Source: Halomicrobium zhouii (GTDB taxonomy: Archaea > Halobacteriota > Halobacteria > Halobacteriales > Haloarculaceae). Taken from it: a stretch of DNA of 64,000 nt. Location of the stretch: NCBI RefSeq assembly GCF_900114435.1, contig NZ_FOZK01000002.1:62001-126000 (forward strand). Direction: 5' to 3'. The translations under genes and the position numbers were made by a program. Below the pieces are notes generated by a model. It searched no databases and was not told the DNA's origin. It saw nothing but the letters and a program-made list of their open reading frames with translations. The number at the start of each line of letters is the position of its first letter. Position 1 is the stretch's first letter. Positions 24,686 through 32,384 of this stretch are shown one piece after another.

Positions 24686-26296
24686 CTATCCCTGTCCGAC
24701 CATCCGGTCCTCGTCCTCCCACAGCTCGGCGCGGAGTTCGTACTTCTGGACCTTCCCCGTCGCCGTCGTCGGGAGCGCCTCGACGAACGTGACGCTCCTG
24801 ACGGCCTTGTAGCTCGCGAGCGCCTCGCGCGTGTACTCTACCAGGTCCGACTCGAGGGCGTCCGGGTCGTCGACGTCGTCGTCGGGGACGACGAAGGCCT
24901 GCGGCGTCTCGCCCCACTCGTCGCTCGGGGCGGGGACGACTGCGACGTCGGAGACGGCCTCGTGGTCGAACAGCGCGTCCTCCAGTTCGATGGAGGAGAT
25001 GTTCTCGCCGCCGGAGATGATGATGTCCTTCTTCCGGTCCTGGATGGCGATCATCCCGTGCTCGTCGACCGTAGCCAGGTCGCCCGTGTGGTAGTACCCC
25101 TCGATCCGTTCAGAGAACGCCGCCTCGGTCGCCTCGGGCTTGTTCCAGTACCCCTCCATCACCTGGTTGCCGCGGACGACCACCTCGCCGATGGTCGCGT
25201 CGTCCCGCGGGACGTCCTCGCCGTCCTCGTCGACGACGCGGACGTCCGTGCCGAGGTAGCCCAGCCCCTGTCGTTTCTTGATCGCGAACCGGTCGGCGCT
25301 GTCGTCGTCGAAGTGTCGCCGGGCGTCGGAGGTGGTGATGAGCGGCCCCGTCTCCGTGGCGCCGTAGACGTGCGTGAGGTACCAGCCGAACTCCTCCTCG
25401 ACCGTCCGGATGGTCGCCTCGGGGGGCGCGCTACCGGCCGTCGCGATGCGCACGTCGTTGGCGCCGGTCGTCGCGGGGTCCTCCGTATCGTAGTGGTCGA
25501 CCAGCCTGTTCAGCACCGTCGGCGCGCCACAGAGGTACGAGACGTCCTCTTCGACGACGGTGTCGAAGATCCACCCCGCGTCGACGCCGCGGCTACAGAC
25601 GTGGGTCGCGCCCATCCCGGTGACGGCGTAGATGTGGCCCCACCCGTTGACGTGGAACATCGGCAGCGTCCACAGGTAGACGTCGTCGTCGGCGATCTCC
25701 TGGTGGATCGAGACCAGGTAGGCGTGGAGCGTCTCGGTCCGGTGGGTCCGCATCACTCCCTTCGGGTCGCCGGTCGTCCCCGAGGTGTAGTTGATCGTGA
25801 TGACGTCGTCCTCGGACATCTCCGGCCGTTCGACGTCGGGGTCGACGCCCTCGATGATCTCGTCGAACGCCTCCCACTCACCGTCGACCGCGTCGGCGTC
25901 GTTCGTTACGAACGTCGACGTCGGGACGTCCTCGCGGATCGCCTCGATCTTCTCGGCGTACGCGTGGTCGGCGTAGATGGCGTCCACGCCGGCGTCCTCG
26001 AGGATGTACGCGAAGTCCTCCGACGTCAGTCGGTAGTTGAGCGGCGTGTGGACCGCGCCGAGCTGCATCGACCCGTAGGCGGCCTCCAGGTGGTAGTGGG
26101 TGTTGGGGTCGAGCACGGCCACCCGATCCCCCTTCTCGACGCCGCGGTCGCGTAGCACCGCCGAGAACCGGTCGACCCGGTCGCCGAACTCGTCGTAGGT
26201 GAACCGTTCCCCCGTCGTCGCGACGACGGCCTCCTCCTCGCCGTAGTGGCGCCGGGCCCGGTCCAGGAAGTCCGTTACGAGCAGTGGTTTGTGCAT
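24686..26296 (-). CDS. Fatty-acid/carboxylic-acid AMP ligase (acyl-CoA synthetase)
   Basis: A 536-aa enzyme of the ANL superfamily that activates a carboxylic acid to acyl-AMP and then acyl-CoA, using ATP and coenzyme A. Motifs in order are YTSGTTGDPKG (phosphate-binding loop, about 168), YGATETGP, YHTGDLA, the hinge region QDRKKDIIISGGENISSIE, and the catalytic Lys in TATGKVQK near residue 515. Length and N-terminal TDFLDRARRHYG...ATTGERFTYDEF fit the medium/long-chain group (AlkK-like). The acyl group cannot be told, and there is no beta-oxidation operon beside it. The minus-strand ATG at 26296 has an AT-rich ACATAAATC about 35-40 nt upstream. Confidence 0.93.
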   Translation of the reverse strand: MHKPLLVTDFLDRARRHYGEEEAVVATTGERFTYDEFGDRVDRFSAVLRDRGVEKGDRVAVLDPNTHYHLEAAYGSMQLGAVHTPLNYRLTSEDFAYILEDAGVDAIYADHAYAEKIEAIREDVPTSTFVTNDADAVDGEWEAFDEIIEGVDPDVERPEMSEDDVITINYTSGTTGDPKGVMRTHRTETLHAYLVSIHQEIADDDVYLWTLPMFHVNGWGHIYAVTGMGATHVCSRGVDAGWIFDTVVEEDVSYLCGAPTVLNRLVDHYDTEDPATTGANDVRIATAGSAPPEATIRTVEEEFGWYLTHVYGATETGPLITTSDARRHFDDDSADRFAIKKRQGLGYLGTDVRVVDEDGEDVPRDDATIGEVVVRGNQVMEGYWNKPEATEAAFSERIEGYYHTGDLATVDEHGMIAIQDRKKDIIISGGENISSIELEDALFDHEAVSDVAVVPAPSDEWGETPQAFVVPDDDVDDPDALESDLVEYTREALASYKAVRSVTFVEALPTTATGKVQKYELRAELWEDEDRMVGQG

Positions 26297-26427
26297 AGGT
26301 AGCTCGTCACGTGAAAACTAACTCGCCCGGATCACATAAATCGGATGTTCGATGATGAACGTTTTCGCGACGGTCGGCGCCGGCCGGCCGGGGTGGGATA
26401 CAAGGCCCTGTAGCCCGACGATCAGGT

Positions 26428-26763
26428 ATGGAACTCGAAGAGGACGCGACTGGCCGAGACCGCCTCGCTCGCATGCTCGCCGCCGCCGGCCTGACTGTCG
26501 CCGCCGCCGCGCTGTTCCGCCGCGGCAAGCGGATCACGGGCGCCCTCGCGGGCATCGGCGCGCTCGCGCTGGGGTACCAGGCGACGACCGACACGCTGGA
26601 GACGGAGCCGACGGCGAGTCCGTCGAGGCCCGCCACGAGCAGTGCCCTGGTGTGTGCGATCTGTGGCGAACCGATCGTCCCCGGTCAGGCCCGCGGCCCC
26701 GACGAGAACGACGACATCGTCCACGTCGAGTGTCGCGAAGCGACCGCGGAGACCGCCGACTGA
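26428..26763 (+). CDS. Membrane-anchored zinc-ribbon protein
   Basis: A 111-aa protein. A hydrophobic helix pair (RMLAAAGLTVAAAALF and GALAGIGALALGYQA) is followed by a linker of about 18 residues and a C-terminal segment CAICGEPIVPGQARGP...VHVECRE with CxxC, then His and Cys. It may be a membrane-tethered zinc finger of the kind common in haloarchaea. Its target is unknown. The start has the TATA-like GGATACAAGG about 35 nt upstream. The following 267 nt (26764-27030) show no gene. Confidence 0.65.
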   Translation: MELEEDATGRDRLARMLAAAGLTVAAAALFRRGKRITGALAGIGALALGYQATTDTLETEPTASPSRPATSSALVCAICGEPIVPGQARGPDENDDIVHVECREATAETAD

Positions 26764-27030
26764 CGCTCGACTTTCGGTTCACGATTGTTCTGGACGCCCG
26801 GGTGGGCGCGTACTCCCGATGTGCACGGCTGTCCGACCTGGCCCGGCCCGAGTCACCTCGGTCGCTCGGACCATTCCGTCGCCGAGACCACGAAACGGGA
26901 CGCGAGCCGTCCGATACGCGTCAGGTGGGTGAACACGATGCGGCGCGGGCTTCCGGGACGACACGGACTGGTATCCGGTGAACTGTGGCGCTCCCGCCGA
27001 ATGCGAGCCACATCCGCTCCGGCGCAGTGA

Positions 27031-27576
27031 TCAGGAGACCTGTTTCTGCTCCCTGTACGTCGCTTCCCCTCCGTCCCAGTGGACCACGGTCTCGATGGTC
27101 ACGGTGCCGCCGTTCCGCTCGATCTTCGCACCGCCCACGTACCCGACGTCTATCTGCTCGGTCCGCCTCGTCGACTCGTCCGACGCGAGCGTCCCGATCG
27201 CCGCCTCACCCTGCCAGACGCTGTCCTGACCCGCGTACACGGTCGTCGTGACCGAGATGTTCTCCCGTGGATTCCCGCCGTTGTTCGTGAGCGAGACAGT
27301 CACGTCACGACAGGTCTTCCCGCAGTTCTCGATCTTCTGTACGTCGATCGTGAACGGTCGCTCGCCCCCGCCTGACGAGTCATCGTCGCTTGCTGCCGCC
27401 TCGCCGTGTTCCGTCGTCTGCGCCGGCGTCGTCTGAGCGTCACCTGCCCCCCCGAGCGGTCCCTGGCCGAGCGCGAGCATTCCCCCGATGACCAGGACGG
27501 TGACGACGAGGCCCAGCGCCACGAGCGTCGTACTCGCTCTGCGTGACGTCTCCCGACCCGGTTTCGATCCTGTCAT
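27031..27576 (-). CDS. Exported or membrane-anchored beta-domain protein
   Basis: A 181-aa protein with an N-terminal hydrophobic helix (TTLVALGLVVTVLVIGGMLAL, about 17-37), a Thr/Ser/Asp linker and a C-terminal beta domain containing ENCGKTCRDVTVSLTNNGGNPRENISVTTTVYAG. The two Cys separated by three residues could form a disulfide or metal site. The domain reads like a CARDB/DUF-type immunoglobulin fold for cell-surface proteins. The start at ATG 27576 avoids an over-long frame running into the divergent SOUL gene. Function is unknown. Confidence 0.65.
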   Translation of the reverse strand: MTGSKPGRETSRRASTTLVALGLVVTVLVIGGMLALGQGPLGGAGDAQTTPAQTTEHGEAAASDDDSSGGGERPFTIDVQKIENCGKTCRDVTVSLTNNGGNPRENISVTTTVYAGQDSVWQGEAAIGTLASDESTRRTEQIDVGYVGGAKIERNGGTVTIETVVHWDGGEATYREQKQVS

Positions 27577-27678
27577 GACCGCCCGTTCTCGGCTGTGAAG
27601 GATGCCTATTGGCCACCTAAAGGCAGGGACTGGACGCCCGGCAGAACAGTTTATCCTCTCACATCGACAACTAGTCGT

Positions 27679-28362
27679 ATGGTTCGAACAGCAGCCGTCG
27701 CGCTGGGTGTCGCCGGCGGAGTCGTCGCTGCCGCCGCCACCTGGACGCTCTACCAGCGGTTCACGACCGAAACGGTTCCGTACACGGTCGTCGGCCGCGT
27801 CGACGACGTCGAACTCCGGCGCTACCCGCCCGCTGTCGTCGCCGAAACGGTGGCTGACACCAGGAACGACGCGTTCCGCCGCCTGTTCCGGTACATCACC
27901 GGTGCCAACGAGGGCAGTTCGACCGTCGCGATGACGGCACCGGTCGCCGTTTCGGACCGGGGCACGCAGGTCGAGATGACCAGTCCCGTTCAGGTGGCAG
28001 AACGGGGGCGGGAGGTCCCGACGACGACGCCCGTCGAAACCGATGCGAACCGGGACCGGGACGAGGTCCGAATGGCGTTCTACCTTCCCCCCGAGTACGA
28101 CCTCGACACCGCACCGAGGCCGACCGACGACGACGTCGATCTTCGTCCCGTTCCGGAGCGAACGCTCGCTGTCCGTCGATTCTCCTGGCGGCCAACCGAC
28201 CGCCGCGTCGCTGCCCAGCGCCGACGCCTCCTCGAAACACTCGACCACGCACGGATCCCCACCACGGGCGACCCGTTTTCGATGGGATACGACGCTCCCT
28301 GGACGCTTCCGTTCCTCCGGCGCAACGAGGTCGCCGTCGCGATCGAAGCGAACGGGGGGTGA
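27679..28362 (+). CDS. SOUL heme-binding family protein
   Basis: A 227-aa SOUL/HEBP family member. After an N-terminal hydrophobic anchor (AAVALGVAGGVVAAAATW), the characteristic VELRRYPPAVVAET, FRRLFRYITGANE and IAMTAPV-type core (TVAMTAPVAV; VEMTSPVQV) are seen, then MAFYLPPEYDLDTAPRPTD and VRRFSWR. SOUL proteins bind heme or other porphyrins with low specificity. The membrane anchor is a common haloarchaeal variation. The frame opens at ATG 27679, with the TATA-like GTTTATCC about 25 nt upstream. Confidence 0.88.
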   Translation: MVRTAAVALGVAGGVVAAAATWTLYQRFTTETVPYTVVGRVDDVELRRYPPAVVAETVADTRNDAFRRLFRYITGANEGSSTVAMTAPVAVSDRGTQVEMTSPVQVAERGREVPTTTPVETDANRDRDEVRMAFYLPPEYDLDTAPRPTDDDVDLRPVPERTLAVRRFSWRPTDRRVAAQRRRLLETLDHARIPTTGDPFSMGYDAPWTLPFLRRNEVAVAIEANGG

Positions 28363-28405
28363 CGATCCCTTTCAGAGATGACCTGCCGGTCGGAGTCAGA
28401 AGAAT

Positions 28406-28706
28406 GCCGCCTCCCCGATTTGAACGCCGGAAGACATTCCTGCTCGCTTCGCTGCGCGGGCTGTGACTTCCGAGCTCAAATCGGGTCGGTTAGATTTCTC
28501 CGACGACGGGCTCCTCGCTGTCGCTCGTCGCGTTGTCGTCGGAGAAATGCCGCCTCCCCGATTTGAACAGATGCCAGACGTTCCGGGCGTGCGGCTCACT
28601 TCGTTCGCCGTTCCGGGGCTGCGACTGGCGTGTTCAAATCGGCTCGGGAGCATTTTCACTGCTCACGGACTCGGTCGCTCCGCTCCCTCGTTAGTTCGCA
28701 GGAAAA
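28406..28706 (-). repeat. tRNA-Phe 3'-end copy array
   Basis: In gene direction, tRNA-Phe is followed by two further exact copies of its last 20 nt before the discriminator (GTTCAAATCGGGGAGGCGGC), at 28549-28568 and 28406-28425. Each keeps a T-rich trailer. Between copies lie degenerate inverted copies (28632-28657 and 28474-28499) and short hairpins. The hairpin at 28576-28629, beginning AGACGTTCCGGGCGTGCGGC, recurs in the tRNA-Asn and tRNA-Arg tails. The 5' part of the tRNA is never repeated, so these are not tRNA genes. Confidence 0.9.
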
Positions 28707-28780
28707 TGCCGCCTCCCCGATTTGAACGGGGGACAGCTCGATCTTCAGTCGAGTGCTCTCCCAGTCTGAGCTAAGGCGGC
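28707..28780 (-). tRNA. tRNA-Phe (GAA)
   Basis: A 74-nt cloverleaf. The acceptor stem GCCGCCT pairs with AGGCGGC, with discriminator A. The anticodon stem ACTCGA/TCGAG frames the loop CTGAAGA, anticodon GAA. The T arm is CCCCG TTCAAAT CGGGG. There is no intron. A T-rich trailer follows, then the 3'-end copy array. Confidence 0.97.
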
Positions 28781-28843
28781 TCGCATACGGGACGAGGCCG
28801 AGGGTATCAAAAAGGATTTCGAAAGCCGGCAGGCGGTCCACGA

Positions 28844-29365
28844 TCAGAGCGTTCCCGCGTAGACGACCTCTGCGACGGGCTCGCCGGCGATGGTGCCGGT
28901 GTCCTCTTCGACCGGGGGGAAGCCCTGGGCCTCGTAGAATGCGCGGCCGACGTCGTTGGCTTCGAGGACGCAGATGCGGACGGCGTCGAACTCGCGCTGT
29001 CGGAGGCGGCCGAGGACCGTGTCGAACAGTCGGCTCCCGATCCCGTCGCGCCAGTAGTCGGGCGCGACGTAGATGGTGTACAGCTGTGCGACGTCCTCCT
29101 CGGCGTCGTCGGATACCTGTTCGCTCGGGCCGGCTGAGGTGAACCCGACCACGTCTCCGTCCTCGCTCGCGACCAGGTAGACCACGTCGTCGCTCTGGAC
29201 GGCGTCGGCGACGACGCCGTCGCGGTACCACTCGTCGACCTGCTCGTCGATGGCCGGGGCGCTGAGCACGTCGCCGTAGGCCGCGTGCCACGTGGCGCGG
29301 GCGACGTGCTGGATGGCGGTCACGTCGTTCGCCGACGCCTCGCGGACTGTGACGTTCCGGGGCAT
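28844..29365 (-). CDS. GNAT family N-acetyltransferase
   Basis: A 173-aa Gcn5-related acyltransferase that transfers acyl groups from acyl-CoA to amines. The fold's motif A is visible in LYTIYVAPDYWRDGIGSRLFDTVL (CoA pyrophosphate loop), with AVRICVLEANDVGRAFYEAQGF as motif B. The N-terminal REASANDVTAIQHVARATWHAAY is the usual beta1-alpha1. The substrate is unknown. The minus-strand ATG is at 29365. Confidence 0.88.
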   Translation of the reverse strand: MPRNVTVREASANDVTAIQHVARATWHAAYGDVLSAPAIDEQVDEWYRDGVVADAVQSDDVVYLVASEDGDVVGFTSAGPSEQVSDDAEEDVAQLYTIYVAPDYWRDGIGSRLFDTVLGRLRQREFDAVRICVLEANDVGRAFYEAQGFPPVEEDTGTIAGEPVAEVVYAGTL

Positions 29366-29421
29366 ACACGGGATTCTCGTGCCAGTGAAAAATCACTTTC
29401 TCCCCTGCTGTCGGCGGCCCG

Positions 29422-29541
29422 CTACGGCAAAAACAGGTCGGCGCTATCGAACTCGGTGCCGCAGTCGTCGCACTCGTAGTCGGTGCCGTTGGCCGTCGAG
29501 ACGTGCCCCCCGCAGTCGGGGCACTTCGATCCGTCGATCAT
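29422..29541 (-). CDS. Zinc-ribbon microprotein, 39 aa
   Basis: The start is the ATG at 29541. It carries two CxxC knuckles, KCPDCGG and ECDDCGTEF, and ends ADLFLP. This is a complete minimal zinc ribbon like the tiny haloarchaeal proteins described as HVO zinc-finger microproteins. It lies 56 nt upstream of the acetyltransferase start, on the same strand, and may be co-transcribed. Function is unknown. Confidence 0.7.
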   Translation of the reverse strand: MIDGSKCPDCGGHVSTANGTDYECDDCGTEFDSADLFLP

Positions 29542-29592
29542 CGTCCGTGGTATCCCGTAACAGCCTATAGCTGTTTCGGGCGATGCGGCAGG

Positions 29593-29688
29593 TCACTCGT
29601 CGCCGTCGGCCGGCACCACGTCGGTTACGACGCCTCGGTCGTCCGACGCAGGGTTAGCTGCGTCGAACACTGCCCGGAACGACATCAT
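29593..29688 (-). CDS. Possible 31-aa peptide
   Basis: A short frame starting MMSFRAVFDAANPASDD and ending PADGDE, with haloarchaeal codon use and an ATG that follows an AT-rich stretch (ACAATTTTG) by about 10 nt. It may be a small gene in the microprotein cluster or chance; there is no motif to support it. Confidence 0.25.
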   Translation of the reverse strand: MMSFRAVFDAANPASDDRGVVTDVVPADGDE

Positions 29689-29766
29689 CGCTCACAATTT
29701 TGCCCGCCGAACTAAACAGGGGTAACTAGGCGGGCGATACAGTCAGCCTTTGGTAGTTCATAACCA

Positions 29767-29901
29767 ATGCTACCCGGGCCGACGTGTCGACCGATGTGGC
29801 TCCACTACGCGCTCGCGCTCTGGGCTGTCGGCGCGAGCGTCGTGTTGCTCGTCCTGTACGCTTACGGCGAACAGGACGCCGAGACGTCGGTCGACGGGTG
29901 A
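29767..29901 (+). CDS. Single-pass membrane microprotein
   Basis: A 44-aa frame (or 35 aa from the second ATG at 29794, MWLHYALAL). It has one hydrophobic helix, LHYALALWAVGASVVLLVLY, followed by a short acidic tail, EQDAETSVDG. Haloarchaea carry many such one-helix proteins; there is no known function. The frame is isolated between divergent genes. Confidence 0.5.
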   Translation: MLPGPTCRPMWLHYALALWAVGASVVLLVLYAYGEQDAETSVDG

Positions 29902-30026
29902 TGCGGACGCCGAACGTCGACTCGTGGTTCGCGACCACCTACGGGCCGTTTCACAGTCGGTCTGGCCGCCCACGGCCGACGTCTCGCTATTCCGGGAGAC
30001 CGGCCGCCTCTTTTGGTTCGGCGGGG

Positions 30027-30042
30027 AAATAATTTATTTAAC
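30027..30042 (+). promoter_or_regulatory. TATA box for the exported beta-propeller gene
   Basis: AATAATTTATTTAACT is a strong AT-rich element about 30 nt upstream of the ATG at 30067, which implies a nearly leaderless transcript. Confidence 0.55.
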
Positions 30043-30066
30043 TCGCACGGATGGAATGTTACCTGT

Positions 30067-31062
30067 ATGACGCGACTTACCAGGCGAACGGCACTGAAGG
30101 GGGTCGGAGCGGGACTCGCGCTCTCGGTCACGGCCGGCACGGCGACGGCGACGTTCGATCGCGACGACGCGGGTTCGAGCGCCGTCGAGACGGTCGTCGA
30201 GATTCCCGGCGACCCGGTTCCGGAGAACCTCGCTATCGCCCGGGACGGGACGCTGTACTTCGGTCTCACCCGCGGCGAGGTCCGGAAAATCACCCCGGAA
30301 CAGACCCAGGCGACCGGCCTCGGGCTCGACGACACCGAACGGGTCGCGAGGCTCCCCGGGAGCGCCGTCGGCGTCGAACTCGTCGCCGGCGACGCGCTCT
30401 ACGTGGCCTCGCAGGCCGACGCGGGTGACGGCGTCTGGCGGGTACCGGTCGACGGCGGCGATCCGGAGCTGTTCGCCGCCGTCGGCGGGTTCCCCAACGA
30501 CGTCCTCCACGACCCGTTCCACGACCGACTTCTCGTCACCGACTCGTTCGGCGGCGCGGTGTACGAGATTCCGCTGGACGCTGACGACCCCGAGACGGCG
30601 GCCTCGCTGTGGAGCGACGACGACCGGCTGGCCACCGACAGTTTCGGCGCGAACGGCCTCACCTTCGGGAGGGGAGCCGTCTACGTCGCCGTGACGCGCG
30701 GGACGAACGACGCCGGGGACGACGTTGGCCGCGTCGTTCGCCTCCCACTCACCCGCGGCGGCGATGCCGGGGAGGCGTCCACCTACCTGGAGAGCGAGAC
30801 CATCTACGGCGCCGACGGCGTCACCAGCTTCGGCCCACACCTGTACCTCGCCGCAAACGGTCGCAACGAGGTCGTTCGAATCGACCCGGGCAGGAACGTC
30901 ACCGTCCTCGCCGACGGGGACGACGGCCTCGTCTTCCCGTCCGACGTCGTCCTCGGCCGGACGCGCCGGCAGCGGGGCGACCTGTTCATCTGTAACTTCG
31001 CCAACGAGACGCCCGAAGAGGGCGCCATCCTCCGGACGCGACTCCAGCCGGGGAACCGTTAG
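30067..31062 (+). CDS. Exported SMP-30/gluconolactonase-like beta-propeller
   Basis: A 331-aa protein with a Tat signal (MTRLTRRTALKGVGAGLALS, cleavage after ATATA). The mature part is a six-bladed propeller of the SMP-30/NHL type: ENLAIARDGTLYFGLTRGEVRKI, GVWRVPVDGGDPE, GFPNDVLHDPFHDRLLVTD, GLTFGRGAVYVAVT and DGLVFPSDVVLG. The family hydrolyses lactones or binds ligands through a central metal site. It is followed by an exported cohesin-like protein gene 107 nt downstream, but with its own promoter. Confidence 0.8.
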   Translation: MTRLTRRTALKGVGAGLALSVTAGTATATFDRDDAGSSAVETVVEIPGDPVPENLAIARDGTLYFGLTRGEVRKITPEQTQATGLGLDDTERVARLPGSAVGVELVAGDALYVASQADAGDGVWRVPVDGGDPELFAAVGGFPNDVLHDPFHDRLLVTDSFGGAVYEIPLDADDPETAASLWSDDDRLATDSFGANGLTFGRGAVYVAVTRGTNDAGDDVGRVVRLPLTRGGDAGEASTYLESETIYGADGVTSFGPHLYLAANGRNEVVRIDPGRNVTVLADGDDGLVFPSDVVLGRTRRQRGDLFICNFANETPEEGAILRTRLQPGNR

Positions 31063-31169
31063 CCGGCAACAGATCCATCTGCGAAGCGGACGGCCGACAC
31101 CGACGACACGATATTTCCACCGATAGGAGTTACCGAAAAATTATTGCCGACGTTCGATACATTTGGGGC

Positions 31170-31997
31170 ATGGGTTTTGGGGGCAAAGCAGCGGTCGCCG
31201 TCCTGATCGTGGTCGTACTGGGCGGGGCCGTCTGGGCGATGGGGCCACAGGCTGGGACACCATCCGACGCGCCGGATCAGCACACCGACCTAACGCCGTC
31301 ACCGGCGACCGACGATGCTGGGGAGTCGTCCACCGACGCCACGGAACGACAGGATACTGACGCGGACAGCGGTTCTGGCGCGGCACCACCCACGGAGGAC
31401 GACGGTACTGACGACGAGGGGTCCTCCGGCAGTGGCGGTGACGCCGACGCAGGTGGTGGCGACAGTAGCGACTCTGGTGGCGACGGCGGGTCGGGCGACG
31501 AGTCCGCCAGCAGCGGCGGCGCCAGCGGGAGCGGTGACGGTTCCGACGACGGCACGAGCGGCAGTGGCGCGGCGGACGAGACCAGCCTCGCCGTCGGCTC
31601 GACGTCGGTCGCCGCGGACGGGACGGCCCAGGTTCGGCTCACGCTCGAAGTGGCGCCAGAGGGGATGGCCGGCTTCCGGGCGCGTATCGCGCTCGACACC
31701 GACGTCGCGACGGTCGAGGACGCCGCGCCAGCCGACGCGTTCGACCAGATTTCGAGCGTCGACGTGGCCGCTGACGGGTCAGCGGTGACGGTCGAAGCGG
31801 TCGACGACGAGCGACTGGCCGAGCCGGGGGCCACGGACGTCCACCTCGCGACGATCACCGTCGGCGGCGTCGACGCGGGCACCACGCCGCTCGACCTGAC
31901 TGCGGAGCGGCTGGACGACGACGACGGAACCACGATCGCCGTCGCGACGACCAGCGGCGAGGTCGACGTGGAAGCGAACGAGTCGAGTGGCCAATGA
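31170..31997 (+). CDS. Exported cohesin-like domain protein with Ser/Gly/Asp linker
   Basis: A 275-aa protein. It has an N-terminal hydrophobic helix (VAVLIVVVLGGAVWAM), a linker of about 100 residues (26-125) made almost only of Ser, Gly, Asp, Thr and Ala, and a C-terminal domain VGSTSVAADGTAQVRLTLEVAPEGMAGFRARIALD...GATDVHLATITVGGVDAG with the spacing of cohesin-type folds. Such domains occur in haloarchaeal cell-surface proteins and can pair with dockerins; no dockerin is seen here. A TATA-like AAAAATTATTGCC lies about 25-35 nt before the ATG. Confidence 0.7.
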   Translation: MGFGGKAAVAVLIVVVLGGAVWAMGPQAGTPSDAPDQHTDLTPSPATDDAGESSTDATERQDTDADSGSGAAPPTEDDGTDDEGSSGSGGDADAGGGDSSDSGGDGGSGDESASSGGASGSGDGSDDGTSGSGAADETSLAVGSTSVAADGTAQVRLTLEVAPEGMAGFRARIALDTDVATVEDAAPADAFDQISSVDVAADGSAVTVEAVDDERLAEPGATDVHLATITVGGVDAGTTPLDLTAERLDDDDGTTIAVATTSGEVDVEANESSGQ

Positions 31998-32384
31998 CGA
32001 CTCGGCACACCGCCGACCGGAGGGCTCACCGGTCGTCGGGGACGCCCACGGTGCCCTGTCCCGGACCGTCTTCGCCGCCTTCCCGACCGACTCGCCCCCG
32101 CTCGCCCCCGCTCGCCTGCGTGACGCGGGCGGCGAGTGGCACGGGCCGAAGCCGATCACCCTGACCGAGCGCCGGTGACTGCCACGAGGAGTCGGCGAAC
32201 GCCGGTCTGGGTTCGGTACCGTCCCGCCGATGGCTGTGGAGTTCGTGTCTCCGACGGCGTTCAGCGTCACCGCTCACGACCACTGGTGGACCCTGGCTGT
32301 GGTCGCCTCTCCGGCTTTCGACGCGGGTTCGTTCCAGTCGCCCACCGACAGACATAATGCCGGTTGCGGCAAATCGGGCGGCTA
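31998..32384. other. 387-nt intergenic region
   Basis: I see no gene or repeat. At its right end a TATA-like GACATAATG near 32351 serves the beta-propeller gene at 32385. Confidence 0.35.

Noticed and set aside
22820-26155. An open frame of about 1,100 codons on the plus strand across the acyl-CoA synthetase and exported protein genes
   Set aside because: It is Arg/Gly-rich and antisense or out of frame to two well-supported genes; in GC-rich haloarchaeal DNA such shadow frames are expected.
28406-28568. Additional tRNA genes or full tRNA pseudogenes downstream of tRNA-Phe
   Set aside because: Only the T arm and 3' acceptor strand are copied; there is no D arm, anticodon arm or 5' acceptor strand.
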